Shown here: positions 29,027-37,843 of the stretch, piece by piece
Layout of the letters: every line of letters begins with the position of its first letter
How positions within the stretch are numbered: the first letter of the stretch is position 1
NCBI RefSeq assembly: GCF_902813185.1
Contig: NZ_LR778301.1
Location: forward strand, 4,104,564 to 4,168,563
DNA length: 64,000 nt
DNA from: Denitratisoma oestradiolicum
Lineage (GTDB): Bacteria; Pseudomonadota; Gammaproteobacteria; Burkholderiales; Rhodocyclaceae
Reading direction: 5' to 3'
The notes under the pieces: model-generated
Told to the model about the DNA's origin: nothing
The model's database searches: none
What the model saw: only the letters and a program-made list of their open reading frames with translations
Translations under genes and position numbers: made by a program

Positions 29027-29779
29027 TGTTGGACTTCAATCATCGCCCCGCCTTCCACGAGCGGGTAACGGGCTTCATCGATGCGGCGCTGGATGTTGAA
29101 CGTGCCGGGCAGACCCGCGTGACTACCTTGGTGCTTCCCGTCTGGGCGTGGCCTGGAACGTGCGTTGCAGTACGAGTACGCCGGTGCGCCGGTCGATCCC
29201 GGCCGGGGATTTTCTGGCCGCATCCTGCGGGTGTTCGAGGTCGGCCATGCGCTGGAAGACCTGGCCGTGCGCTGGCTGCGCATGGCGGGCTTCGAATTGC
29301 ACAACCAGAAGGCCAACGGCGGCCAGTTTGGCTTTTCGGTGGCGGGTGGCCGGATCAAGGGCCACGTCGACAGGATCATCACGGCGGCACCACCAGAGCT
29401 GGGACTTTCTTTCCCGATGCTCTGGGAGTGCAAGACCATGGCCGACAAGCACTGGAAGGCCTGTGTCAAGTCTGGCGTGGCGGTCACCAAGCCAGTCTAT
29501 GCCGCGCAGATGGCCACTTACCAGGCCTACATGGAAGGCTCGGTCGAAGGCATCAGCCGTAATCCGGCACTCTTCACCGCCATCAACAAGGACACGCAGG
29601 AGCTGTGGTTCGAGCTGGTGCCCTTCGATGCGGGGCTGGCCCAGAAGATGTCCGACCGCGCGGTGCGGGTGATCCAGGCGACTGAGGCCGGTGAGCTCTT
29701 GCCACGCGGCTTCGCCGAGGCCAGCCACTTTGAGTGCAAGTTCTGCAGCTACGCGCAGCGTTGCTGGGGAGGTGTGTGA
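29026..29779 (+). pseudogene. PD-(D/E)XK phage exonuclease (RecB/Cas4-like), two frameshifts
   Basis: Joined across frames the product is about 250 residues: LDFNHRPAFHERVTGFIDAA, a middle with ASRLGVAWERALQYEYAG, then GHVDRIITAAPPELG and MLWECKTM. The Asp in HVD and the Glu-Cys-Lys in WECKT form the PD-(D/E)XK active site. A C-terminal Cys cluster (CKFCSYAQRC) resembles Cas4/AddB-type Fe-S binding. One-base losses near 29115 (CCC for CCCC) and 29155 (GG for GGG) break the frame. Such nucleases resect DNA for the phage recombinase upstream. Confidence 0.78.
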
Positions 29780-30258
29780 TGAGCACAGCTTCCAAGCGCG
29801 CCAGCGCACGCAAGACCTACCGCACCGAGTGGGTGGATCGCTGGTCGCCCCCCAAACCCCTGGTCGGGCTGCAGGCCATCGAGAAGGTGCTCAATCGCCA
29901 CACCTTTCTGGTGACACCGGAGTCCCGGCTGGTGGTGGCGGTGCTCGCCCGCGCCATTCACGACAGCCTGAGTTTGACCAACCGCCGGATGCGGCGCGAG
30001 GCCCGGCGCTTTCTGCTCGGGGAGGACCTCACGCTCTGGTGTGACCTGGTCGGCTTGCATCCGGACTTCGTGCGCTTCGTCGCCCGCAAGGCCGGTTATC
30101 TCGCCGATGAAAAAGCGCACTGGCAGAAGGTGCCGATCAAGGTGCCGGTCCTGCCGGTACCGAATGAGCCGGTGGTCAGCGCCAGCAGCGCGCCCGTGCA
30201 TTCCATCACCTGCCACGCCCACAACCATCCGCCACAGGGAGGACTGATCCATGCTTGA
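29779..30258 (+). CDS. Unknown phage early protein
   Basis: This 159-residue basic protein includes VDRWSPPKPLVGLQAIEKVLNRH and a helical RRMRREARRFLLGEDLTLWCDLVGLHPDFVR stretch. The C-terminal half is flexible with several His residues. No domain is recognised. It overlaps the nuclease stop (ATGA) and the primase start (8 bp), so it is translated as part of the replication operon. Confidence 0.6.
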   Translation: MSTASKRASARKTYRTEWVDRWSPPKPLVGLQAIEKVLNRHTFLVTPESRLVVAVLARAIHDSLSLTNRRMRREARRFLLGEDLTLWCDLVGLHPDFVRFVARKAGYLADEKAHWQKVPIKVPVLPVPNEPVVSASSAPVHSITCHAHNHPPQGGLIHA

Positions 30259-32576
30259 TTTCAATTCGGTGCCGCCGCAGGCCTTCCCTGTTGGTGGTGA
30301 CCTCAACCAACAACGCGACGCCATCCGTGCCGATCTGCTGGCGCGGCTGGAGTCGGTGCTGATGACGCTGCTGCCGGCCGGCAAGAAGCGCGGCCAGAAA
30401 TACCTGGTCGGTGATGTGCTGGGCAGTCCTGGCGACAGCCTGGAGGTGTCGCTCAAGGGGGAAACCGCTGGTCTGTGGCACGACCATGCCACGGGTGAAG
30501 GCGGTGACATCTTTGATCTGATCGCTGCCCACTATGGGCTCGACACCCAGGCAGACTTCGCCAGGGTTCTGGAGATCGCCGGGCAACTGGTGGGGCGAGC
30601 CACCAACCATCCCCCGAAGCGCAAGAAGGCGGAAGCCCCGGTCGATGAACTGGGTCCGGCCACGGCTAAGTGGGACTACCTGGATGCTGCCGGCAACCTG
30701 ATCGCCTGTGTGTATCGCTACGACCCGGCACCGGGCAGGAAGGAGTTCCGCCCCTGGGATGCCAAGCGCCGCAAGATGGCCCCACCCGAGCCGCGTCCGC
30801 TCTACAACCAGCCGGGCATCGTTGCTGCCGAACAGGTGATCTTGGTCGAGGGCGAGAAGTGCGCGCAGGCCTTGATCGAAGCTGGCATTGTGGCCACCAC
30901 GGCAATGCACGGCGCCAACGCGCCGGTCGACAAGACGGACTGGTCACCGCTGGCGGGCAAAGCCGTGCTCATCTGGCCCGACCGGGACAAACCGGGATTG
31001 GTATGCCGAGGCCGCTTCGCAAGCGGTGCTCATGGCGGGGGCCACCTCCTGCGCCATCCTGCTGCCGCCGGACGCCAAGTCGGAAGGCTGGGATGCGGCG
31101 GATGCATTGGGTGAAGGCTTCGATGTGGCGGGCTTCCTTGCCACCGGGCCGCGTATCACGGTGCAGCCCTTCGATGACGACCAGGCGCCATCGGCTCACT
31201 TCGATGCTGCCGACCATGACGAGTCTCACGACAGCGATGCCACGGTCTGGGGCACGGAGGATGCCCTGGCGGTGAGTTTTACCCGGCGCTACCAGCGCGA
31301 CTGGCGCTACATCGCGGCCTGGGGCAAATGGCTGATGTGGGATGGGCAGCGCTGGCGGGCCGAGGAGACCTTGGCGGCGACTGACCTGATCCGTCACGTC
31401 TGTCGCCACGCAGCAGTCCGCGCAGACAGCAGCAAGGTGGCAGCCAAGCTCGCCGCCAGCAGCACCGTGGGCGGGGTGGAACGTCTGGCCCGCACCGACC
31501 GCCGGCACGCGGCGACCACCGACGAGTGGGATGCGGACATCTGGCTCATCAACACGCCGGGTGGCGTGGTGGATCTGCGCACCGGCCGGATGCGCCCGCA
31601 CGACCGTGCCGACCGGATGACCAAGATTGCTGCGGCCACCCTGGTGCCGGGCAGCAGCTGCCCCAACTGGATGCGGTTTCTGGATCAGGTCACCGGCGGC
31701 GATGCTGAGCTGCAGTCCTACCTGCAGCGGGTGTTTGGCTACTGCCTGACCGGGGCGACCAGTGAGCACGCCTTGTTCTTCCTCTACGGCACCGGCGCCA
31801 ACGGCAAGTCGGTGTTCGTGAACACGCTCTTCACCCTGCTCGGGGACTATGCCGCCAACGCCCCCATGGACACCTTCATGGAAACACGCGGGGATCGGCA
31901 TCCGACCGATCTAGCGGGATTGCGGGGTTCGCGCTTTGTCGGTGCCACCGAGACCGAGCAGGGTCGGCGCTGGAACGAGTCGAAGATCAAGGAGATCACC
32001 GGCGGCGACCGAGTCTCTGCACGCTTCATGCGCCAGGACTTCTTCACCTACGTGCCGCAGTTCAAGTTGGTGATCGCCGGCAACCACAAGCCGGCCATCC
32101 GCAACATCGATGAGGCGATGCGCCGGCGTCTGCACCTGATCCCCTTCACGATCACCGTGCCCCCGGAAAAGCGCGACAAGCAGCTGCAGACCAAGTTGCT
32201 GGCCGAGGCCAACGGCATCTTCAGCTGGGGCGTCGAAGGGTGCCTGGCCTGGCAGCGCGAAGGGCTGCGCCAGCCTCAATCGGTGCTGGATGCGACGGAC
32301 GAGTACTTCGAAGCGGAAGACGCGCTGGGCCGCTGGCTCGAGGAATGCTGCGTGCGCCACCCCAATGCCAAGTCGCTGACCGCTGAGCTGTTCAGCGACT
32401 GGAAGCAGTGGGCGGAGGCGGCCGGGGAGTTCGTCGGCTCGCAAAAGCGCTTTGCCGATCTGCTGCTCACCCGAGGCCTGGAGAAGTGGCGCAACGGCAT
32501 GGGCCTGCGGGGATTCCAGGGGGTGGGCCTCAAGGAGACCCCGAAGGACCGCTTTACGCCCTATGCCGACAACTGA
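30251..32576 (+). pseudogene. Phage/plasmid D5-type primase-helicase, one frameshift
   Basis: The first frame (30251 to about 31000) has a primase-like region with a TOPRIM-like VILVEGEKCAQALIEAG near residue 197. The second frame (to 32576) has a D5-N region and an SF3 helicase ATPase with Walker A GTGANGKSVF and the conserved FVGATETEQGRRWNESKIKE. It also has the sensor region KLVIAGNHKP. An extra T near 30998 separates them; without it the join reads DKPGWYAEAA. The intact protein would be about 775 residues and would prime and unwind phage DNA. Confidence 0.85.
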
Positions 32577-32600
32577 CCCGAACCATGAATCGACGCGGTT

Positions 32601-32686
32601 CTGACGGATCGGACAGACTCACTGATTTACGCCTACACGCGCGCACGCGTGAAGAGGGTAACCGGCAGACCTGTCCGATCCGTCAG
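32601..32686. repeat. Long inverted repeat between the helicase and RuvC genes
   Basis: CTGACGGATCGGACAG (32601-32616) is exactly inverted at 32671-32686, with one further matching base outside. The 54-nt loop holds a smaller dyad, CACGCG and CGCGTG, around 32636-32651. There is no T-run. A cruciform here, right after the replication helicase, could be an origin or a protein-binding site. Confidence 0.7.
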
Positions 32687-32713
32687 ACCGCCCAAAACAC
32701 AGGACTGACGAAC

Positions 32714-33187
32714 ATGACGACAACGATTTTGGCCCTTGATCTGGGCACACAACTTGGGTGGGCAGTTTCTGCCCGCGACGGACTCATCAGCGGCGGCAGC
32801 GAATCCTTCAAGCCGCAGCGGTTTGAAGGCGGCGGGATGAGATACCTGCGCTTCAAGCGCTGGCTCACCGACATCAAGCAGTGCGCCGACGGGCTCGACT
32901 GGGTGGTGTTCGAGGAGGTGCGTAAACACGCCGGTGTCGATGCGGCCCACGCCTACGGCGGCTTCATGGCGCACCTGACCGCTTGGTGCGAACACCACCA
33001 GATCCCGTACCAGGGCGTGCCGGTGGGCACGATCAAGAAGCACGCCACTGGCAAGGGCAATGCCGGCAAGGCCGAGATGATCGCGGCGGCCAAGGCGCGT
33101 GGCCATGACCCGGTCGACGACAACCACGCCGATGCGCTGGCGCTGCTGGACTGGGCGATGGCCCAAGGAGGTGTGGCATGCGCATGA
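32714..33187 (+). CDS. RuvC-like Holliday-junction resolvase of the phage
   Basis: This 157-residue RNase H-fold protein has LALDLGTQLGWAV at the N-terminus (first catalytic Asp), VVFEEV near residue 70 (Glu), and DDNHADALALLDW near the C-terminus (final Asp pair). These match RuvC-type resolvases of phages, which process branched DNA before packaging. Start ATG 32714 gives the motif close to the N-terminus. It overlaps the next gene by 10 bp. Confidence 0.85.
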   Translation: MTTTILALDLGTQLGWAVSARDGLISGGSESFKPQRFEGGGMRYLRFKRWLTDIKQCADGLDWVVFEEVRKHAGVDAAHAYGGFMAHLTAWCEHHQIPYQGVPVGTIKKHATGKGNAGKAEMIAAAKARGHDPVDDNHADALALLDWAMAQGGVACA

Positions 33188-33546
33188 GCACACCCTCGAT
33201 TCCCTGCCCACTGGGCAGAATGGCACCGCAGTCACCGGCCAACGCCGAAGAGCTCCGGGCGATGCGCGCCGCCGCCTGGCACAAACAGGGCATTGTGGTC
33301 GTGCCGCTGGAGGACATCTACGACGAGTGGGATCGGGCGTTCCTGTCCGGCATCGCCTCCAAGCTCTACGGTGCCCGCACTGCGGCTTCCCGCAAGAGCA
33401 CACCTTGGGCCGAGGGCGAGGTGATCGACCGGGGTGATGGCGAGACCTGGACGGTGGTGGCGACCACGGCCAAATCGGTCACCGTGCAGCGTGACCGCGA
33501 TGGCGCACTGGCCACCCTCGGGCAACTTGGGGAGGGACGGTCATGA
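33178..33546 (+). CDS. Unknown phage protein
   Basis: This 122-residue protein contains AAWHKQGIVVVPLEDIYDEWDRAF and a C-terminal beta-rich stretch (GETWTVVATTAKSVTVQRD). No family is recognised, though the first segment resembles small phage proteins that follow RuvC. AAGGAGG lies 8 nt before the ATG and the gene overlaps both neighbours. Confidence 0.6.
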   Translation: MRMSTPSIPCPLGRMAPQSPANAEELRAMRAAAWHKQGIVVVPLEDIYDEWDRAFLSGIASKLYGARTAASRKSTPWAEGEVIDRGDGETWTVVATTAKSVTVQRDRDGALATLGQLGEGRS

Positions 33547-34127
33547 CCAAGAAAACCCAACGCGCCCAAGCCAGGGCCGAGAAGAAACCCCGCATCGGCG
33601 AGGAGCACATCCGCCCGGATGGCAGCGTGATCCGCTACGTCCGCGAGGAAGACGATGACCGCAAGCCCGTCGACCACTACCGCACGGTGGACACGCTGGC
33701 GCTGATGCTCAAGAACGGCAGCATCACCGGTGCCATGCACGACGCGGGGCAACAGTTCTCGCAGGACTTTGCTCGGGCGTTCGGCAGTGGTGTCGCCAGC
33801 CCCAAGCTCGACGGCCTGCCGGGTGGCACCGCACCCGGCCAGATGATGGTCGAGAAAAACGCTGGCGCTGCCCGGGTAGTACGGGATGCGCTGGAGGCGG
33901 TGGGTGGCAGCGGCTCTCCAGCCGGATCGGCGCTGTGGTATGTGGCTGGGCTGCAGATGTCGATCCGGGATTGGGCTCAGCGTGAAGGCTGGAACGGTCG
34001 TCGGCAGGATCGGGATGAGGCCAAGGGCTATCTGGTAGCAGCCCTTGGCGTGCTGGCTCGGTACTACGGCTATGAGCGCTCAGGCAGTCGAAAGCCATTT
34101 GCACAGGTATCCGCTTCTAGCGGATAA
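33543..34127 (+). CDS. Phage protein with DUF6456-like helical domain
   Basis: This 194-residue protein has a basic N-terminus (TKKTQRAQARAEKKPRIG), then a helical region (HDAGQQFSQDFARAFGSG) and a C-terminal ALGVLARYYGYERS. The late helical part is similar to the DUF6456 domain often found near replication genes in alphaproteobacteria and phages. The match is weak. It overlaps the previous gene (ATGA) and ends just before the toxin-antitoxin operator. Confidence 0.5.
   Translation: MTKKTQRAQARAEKKPRIGEEHIRPDGSVIRYVREEDDDRKPVDHYRTVDTLALMLKNGSITGAMHDAGQQFSQDFARAFGSGVASPKLDGLPGGTAPGQMMVEKNAGAARVVRDALEAVGGSGSPAGSALWYVAGLQMSIRDWAQREGWNGRRQDRDEAKGYLVAALGVLARYYGYERSGSRKPFAQVSASSG
34108..34126 (+). 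promoter_or_regulatory. Operator palindrome of the RelE/XRE toxin-antitoxin pair
   Basis: TATCCGCT and AGCGGATA are perfect 8-bp inverted arms with a 3-nt spacer, ending 8 bp before the toxin start. The right arm continues into GATAATGTG, a possible -10 element. Autorepression by the antitoxin or complex is likely. Confidence 0.65.
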
Positions 34128-34134
34128 TGTGACC

Positions 34135-34458
34135 ATGGTCTTTGTGGAACTCCCGATCTTCGTCCGCTGTGCAGCCGAACTGTTCTCGGATGAGGATATG
34201 GCCGAGTTGCAGAACACCTTGCTGGAAAACCCTGCCGCCGGTGACTTGATCCCCGGTGGTCGGGGTTTGCGCAAGCTGCGTGTTCCGCTGCCTGGTCGAG
34301 GCAAGCGTGGCGGTGCCCGGGTGATCTACTACCACTGGGTCAGCAAGGCGCAGTGCTATCTGATCTACGCCTACGCGAAGAATGTCAGTGCGAACCTGAC
34401 GCCGGATCAGCTGCGGCGGTTGGCTGAAGTGATGCAAGCGGAGATACGAGATGAATGA
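34135..34458 (+). CDS. RelE/HigB-type toxin
   Basis: This 107-residue protein has the RelE-superfamily fold pattern. ELPIFVRCAAELFSDEDMAEL opens it, GGRGLRKLRVPLPGRGKRGGARVIYY forms the basic beta-core, and CYLIYAYAKN is the last core strand. Such toxins are ribosome-dependent mRNA endonucleases. It is followed directly by an XRE antitoxin gene (8-bp overlap), the reversed order typical of HigBA-like modules. The segment lies between replication and packaging genes of the prophage. Confidence 0.85.
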   Translation: MVFVELPIFVRCAAELFSDEDMAELQNTLLENPAAGDLIPGGRGLRKLRVPLPGRGKRGGARVIYYHWVSKAQCYLIYAYAKNVSANLTPDQLRRLAEVMQAEIRDE

Positions 34459-34741
34459 CAAACAGTTCGATGAGTTGCTGAGCAGCGTACGTGACATGGG
34501 CCGCCATATGCGTGGTGAGGCCGTGGCCGGTGTGCGTGTGCAGGAGTTTCCCGAGCCCGATGTCAAGGCGATCCGTGAGCGCACGGGGCTTTCGCAGAGT
34601 CGGTTTGCCTACCTGATTGGCGTCAAGCCCAAGACACTTCAGAACTGGGAGCAGCGCCGAGTGCGTCCTGCCGGGCCGGCTCGCGCCTTGCTCAAGATCG
34701 TCGAAGCCAACCCCGACGCGCTATCGGCCATTCACGCGTGA
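34451..34741 (+). CDS. XRE-type antitoxin
   Basis: This 96-residue protein has a central helix-turn-helix (IRERTGLSQSRFAYLIGVKP, then LQNWEQRRVRPAGPARALL), as in HigA/NadS-type antitoxins. It would bind and neutralise the upstream toxin and repress the pair through the palindrome at 34108-34126. Confidence 0.88.
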   Translation: MNDKQFDELLSSVRDMGRHMRGEAVAGVRVQEFPEPDVKAIRERTGLSQSRFAYLIGVKPKTLQNWEQRRVRPAGPARALLKIVEANPDALSAIHA

Positions 34742-34820
34742 AAATTTTGCGGGTCGACAACAAACCTACTTGAATGCTGGCCCCCCACAAGGTACAGTAA
34801 TCCCGTACTGCTGATAGCTG

Positions 34821-34857
34821 CGCCCACCGGAAACCCCGCGTGGGCGTTGTCGTTTCT
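34821..34857 (+). terminator. Candidate terminator before the head-tail genes
   Basis: CGCCCAC and GTGGGCG form a 7-bp stem with a 12-nt loop, followed by TTGTCGTTTCT. The T-run is interrupted, so this is a moderate candidate. The surrounding 34742-34900 gap holds no other clear feature. Confidence 0.4.
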
Positions 34858-34900
34858 GGGCCTGGCGTTCGCCTCTCTGCCCAGCCTTGGAGACTCCCCC

Positions 34901-35104
34901 ATGAAACTCCTCATCACCCGCCCGGTAGTCATCACCGACGATGGCGGCACGCGCTCGTTCGTCACTGGCCTGACGGTCGAGGTCGATGCGGCCACGGCCG
35001 AACAGATCCTGGCGCAGCAAGCCGGCATCGCTGCCGAGCCTGTTGCAAATACCGAAGCGCCATCCACTCCTCGCCGCCGGAAGTCCGCCGATGCTGAAAC
35101 TTGA
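34901..35104 (+). CDS. Small phage protein, DUF7210-like
   Basis: This 67-residue protein (KLLITRPVVITDDGGTRSFV, then VEVDAATAEQILAQQAGIAA, basic tail) resembles small phage proteins of the DUF7210 type. Its start codon is preceded by a weak site (TTGGAGAC). It overlaps the next gene by 14 bp. Confidence 0.55.
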   Translation: MKLLITRPVVITDDGGTRSFVTGLTVEVDAATAEQILAQQAGIAAEPVANTEAPSTPRRRKSADAET

Positions 35105-35667
35105 CGTCACCGCAGACGTGGCCAAGGCCACCGAGCACCTCTCGGATCTGGCACAGCGGCACATCCCGAACGCCGCTGCCAAGGCCCTGACCCGCACGGC
35201 GTTCGACGCCCGTGATGCGGTGCGCGACGGTCTACCCGAGCGCTTCAACCTGCGCCGCCCGTGGATCAGCCGGGGCATTGGCGTCACGCTGGCTGCCGCG
35301 CACCCTGATGGCTGAGGTCTGGTCGCGCGACCGCTTCATGGCGGCACAGGAGTCCGGCGGCAGCCATCCCGATGCGCGACCCATTCCGGCCGGGCGGTTG
35401 CGCGAGATGGCACAGACCCGGGTGATCCCCAAGAGCCAGTGGCTCGACCAGGCCAAGAACAAGCCCACCGTGTTCTACCGGGCGGGGATGGTGTTCGAGC
35501 GCCGGGACGAGCGACGCATCCTGGCCTTGTACCTGCTGCGGCCCAAGACCCAGATCAAGGTGCAGCCGCGTTTCGGCATGGCCGAGACGGTCAGGAGCGT
35601 GGCCCTGAAGGAGTACTACCGGCAAATGGAACGGGCACTGCGAGAAGAACTGGCGAAGGCCCCGTGA
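35091..35667 (+). pseudogene. Phage tail/head-completion-like protein, frameshifted
   Basis: The first frame gives LKLDVTADVAKATEHLSDLA and FNLRRPWISRGIGVT. After about 35293 another frame continues with AEVWSRDRFMAAQESGG, FERRDERRILALYLLRPKTQ and a helical end. Joined, it would be about 190 residues. The arrangement (amphipathic N-terminus, SRDRFMAAQE motif) is seen in phage minor tail or morphogenesis proteins. It is unusual that it lies before the terminase genes. The break is certain; the function is uncertain. Confidence 0.55.
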
Positions 35668-35771
35668 TCGCGGCTGACGTATCTGACACATCTGACGGGT
35701 CCTCCCGGGCGATCTCAAAAGCGGGGGACGCGCCAACCACCCGGCTTGCCTAGCGCCAGCGACAAAAAGAG

Positions 35772-35808
35772 GTTGCCAGTTGCCACCCAGGTTTCCACCC
35801 GTTTCCAC
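35772..35808. repeat. GTTTCCAC/GTTGCCAC iterons upstream of the TerS-like gene
   Basis: Four related units lie in tandem: GTTGCCA (35772), GTTGCCACC (35779), GTTTCCACC (35791) and GTTTCCACG (35801), 7-12 bp apart, about 55 bp before the start at 35864. The same motif recurs inside that gene. Iterons in and before a small-terminase gene are typical of pac or cosB sites. Confidence 0.55.
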
Positions 35809-35863
35809 GCCGAGGTGATCCACCCCTGACGATTGATTGACCCGCCCGGCCCGGAGGAATGCG

Positions 35864-36424
35864 ATGGGACTGTCCATCCGGGCCTATGCCCAACACCGTG
35901 GCGTGAGCCACACCGCTGTGGCCAAGGCCATCCAGGCCGGGCGCATCAGCAAAGAACCCGACGGCACCATTGACCCGGTCAAGGCCGACGCCCAATGGGC
36001 GCGAAACACGCTGCCGTCACAGAACCTCAATACTGGCGCCCCGAAGCCTGCGGCCAAGGTGGCAACCCCACCTGTTTCCACCCCGGTTTCCACGGCACCA
36101 GTTTCCACTCGTGAGGTGCAAGCGCCGCTGGAAACCCGGGCTGCCGCGCCTGACTACCAGACCAGTCGCGCCATACGCGAGGCCTATGCCGCGCGCCTGG
36201 CCAAACTCGAATTCGAAGAACGCACGGGCAAGCTGCTCAACGCCGACGAGGTGAAGGTCAAGCACTTCAACCTCGCGCGGCTGCTGCGCGACCGCATCCA
36301 GCAAATCCCTCGCAAGCTCGCCCCGCAAATCGTGGCGGCCGTGGTCGCACAGCCCGACCAGCGCGTGGTGGAAGACCTGCTGATGGAGGCGATCCGCGAA
36401 GCCCTGGAGGAACTCTCACGATGA
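35864..36424 (+). CDS. Terminase small-subunit-like (Nu1-type) DNA-packaging protein
   Basis: This 186-residue protein begins with a winged-helix-like DNA-binding segment (LSIRAYAQHRGVSHTAVAKAI, then GRISKEPDGTIDP) as in Nu1-like TerS proteins. A Pro/Thr/Val linker encoded by repeats (PPVSTPVSTAPVST) follows, then a helical C-terminal region (EAYAARLAKLEFEERTGKLL). That last part fits an oligomerisation or TerL-contact region. CGGAGG precedes the ATG. TerL (GpA-type) lies 10 kb downstream, beyond the methylase and leftward clusters. Confidence 0.65.
   Translation: MGLSIRAYAQHRGVSHTAVAKAIQAGRISKEPDGTIDPVKADAQWARNTLPSQNLNTGAPKPAAKVATPPVSTPVSTAPVSTREVQAPLETRAAAPDYQTSRAIREAYAARLAKLEFEERTGKLLNADEVKVKHFNLARLLRDRIQQIPRKLAPQIVAAVVAQPDQRVVEDLLMEAIREALEELSR
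36074..36108. repeat. GTTTCCAC iterons inside the TerS-like gene
   Basis: GTTTCCACC (36074), GTTTCCACG (36086) and GTTTCCACT (36101) sit inside the coding sequence and encode repeated Val-Ser-Thr. They match the iterons outside the gene. An inverted related unit (GGTGGCAAC) lies at about 36057. Confidence 0.55.
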
Positions 36425-37843
36425 CCGTCACCCTGCCATGGCCAGTCGTATCGAGATGTGGCCACTGGATCGGCTCAAGCCCTACCAGAGAAATGCCCGC
36501 ACCCACTCCGACGCTCAGGTGGCGCAGATCGCCGCCAGCATCGTCGAGTTTGGCTTTACCGCGCCGCTCCTGGTGTCGGAAGACGGTGGCATTCTCGCGG
36601 GTCACGGTCGCCTGGCTGCCGCCAGAAAGCTCCATCTGGATGCCGTGCCCGTGGTGGTGCTCGACCATCTCACAGCCACCCAGCGCCGCGCCTACATCCT
36701 GGCGGATAACCAGCTGGCGCTGCAGGCCGGATGGGATCAGGAACTGCTCGCCGTCGAGTTGGCTGACCTGTCAGCGGCCGGCTTTGATCTGGCATTGACC
36801 GGATTCAGCGATGAAGAACTGGCCGACCTGCTCGGCGATATCGAAGAGGCCGAGCGTGCCGATGAGGCTGCGCCCATTGGCGAACCCGAGGATGAGGACA
36901 TTCCGGATGTGCCGGCCACCCCGGTCAGCCGAGCCGGCGACATCTGGCAACTGGGTGCGCACCGCCTCGTCTGCGGCGACTCGACCGACCCGGCCGTGGT
37001 CGCTGCGCTGATGGCGGGCGACCAGGCTCGCCTGTGCTTCACCAGCCCACCCTACGGTCAGCAGCGCAACTACACCCAGGGCATCGCCGATTGGGATGCG
37101 CTGATGCGCGGCGTCTTCGCCCACTGCCGATGGCCGACGACGGCCAGGTGCTGGTGAATCTGGGTCTGATCCACCGCGACAACGAAGTGATCCCGTATTG
37201 GGATGGCTGGATCAGTTGGATGCGCACTCAAGGCTGGCGACGCTTTGGCTGGTACGTCTGGGACCAGGGGCCGGGGATGCCTGGCGACTGGGCCGGACGC
37301 CTGGCCCCCAGCTTCGAGTTTGTCTTCCACTTCAACCGCGAAAGCCGAAAGCCCAACAAGATCGTGCCGTGCAAGCACGCCGGACAGGAATTGCACCTGC
37401 GCGCCGACGGATCATCGACGGCGATGCGCGGCAAGGATGGTGAAGTCGGTGGCTGGACCCATGCCGGGCAGCCTACCCAGGACTACCGCATCCCGGACAG
37501 CGTGATTCGCGTGATGCGCCACAAGGGCAAGATCGGCCGGGACATTGATCATCCGGCGGTGTTTCCGGTGGCCCTGCCCGAGCACATCTTGCTGGCGTAC
37601 TCGGACCCGGGTGATGTTGTCTTCGAGCCCTTCGGCGGCTCCGGTACCACGATCCTGGCCGCCCAGAAGACGAATCGCGTGGCCCGTGCCATCGAACTCG
37701 CCCCGTCCTACACCGACGTGGCGGTCAAGCGCTTCCAACAGAACCACCCCGACATCCCGGTGACCTTGCGGGCCACCGGACAGACCTTCGCCGAGGTCGA
37801 ATCAGAACGACTGGAGAACACCGATGCAAGCCTGGCTCGCTGA
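36421..37843 (+). pseudogene. ParB-domain DNA methyltransferase 1, frameshifted
   Basis: The N-terminal ParB/sulfiredoxin-like domain (PYQRNARTHSDAQVAQIAAS, then AGHGRLAAARKL) is joined to an N4/N6-type DNA methyltransferase. The catalytic motif is TSPPYG in the first frame, and FEPFGGSGTT is the SAM motif in the second. The break is near 37127 (CC where CCC gives HCPMADDGQVLVNLGL). The best start is ATG 36421, which overlaps the TerS stop and has GGAGG upstream, but it is out of frame unless a C is restored near 36436; otherwise ATG 36438. Such enzymes modify phage DNA against host restriction. Confidence 0.8.
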
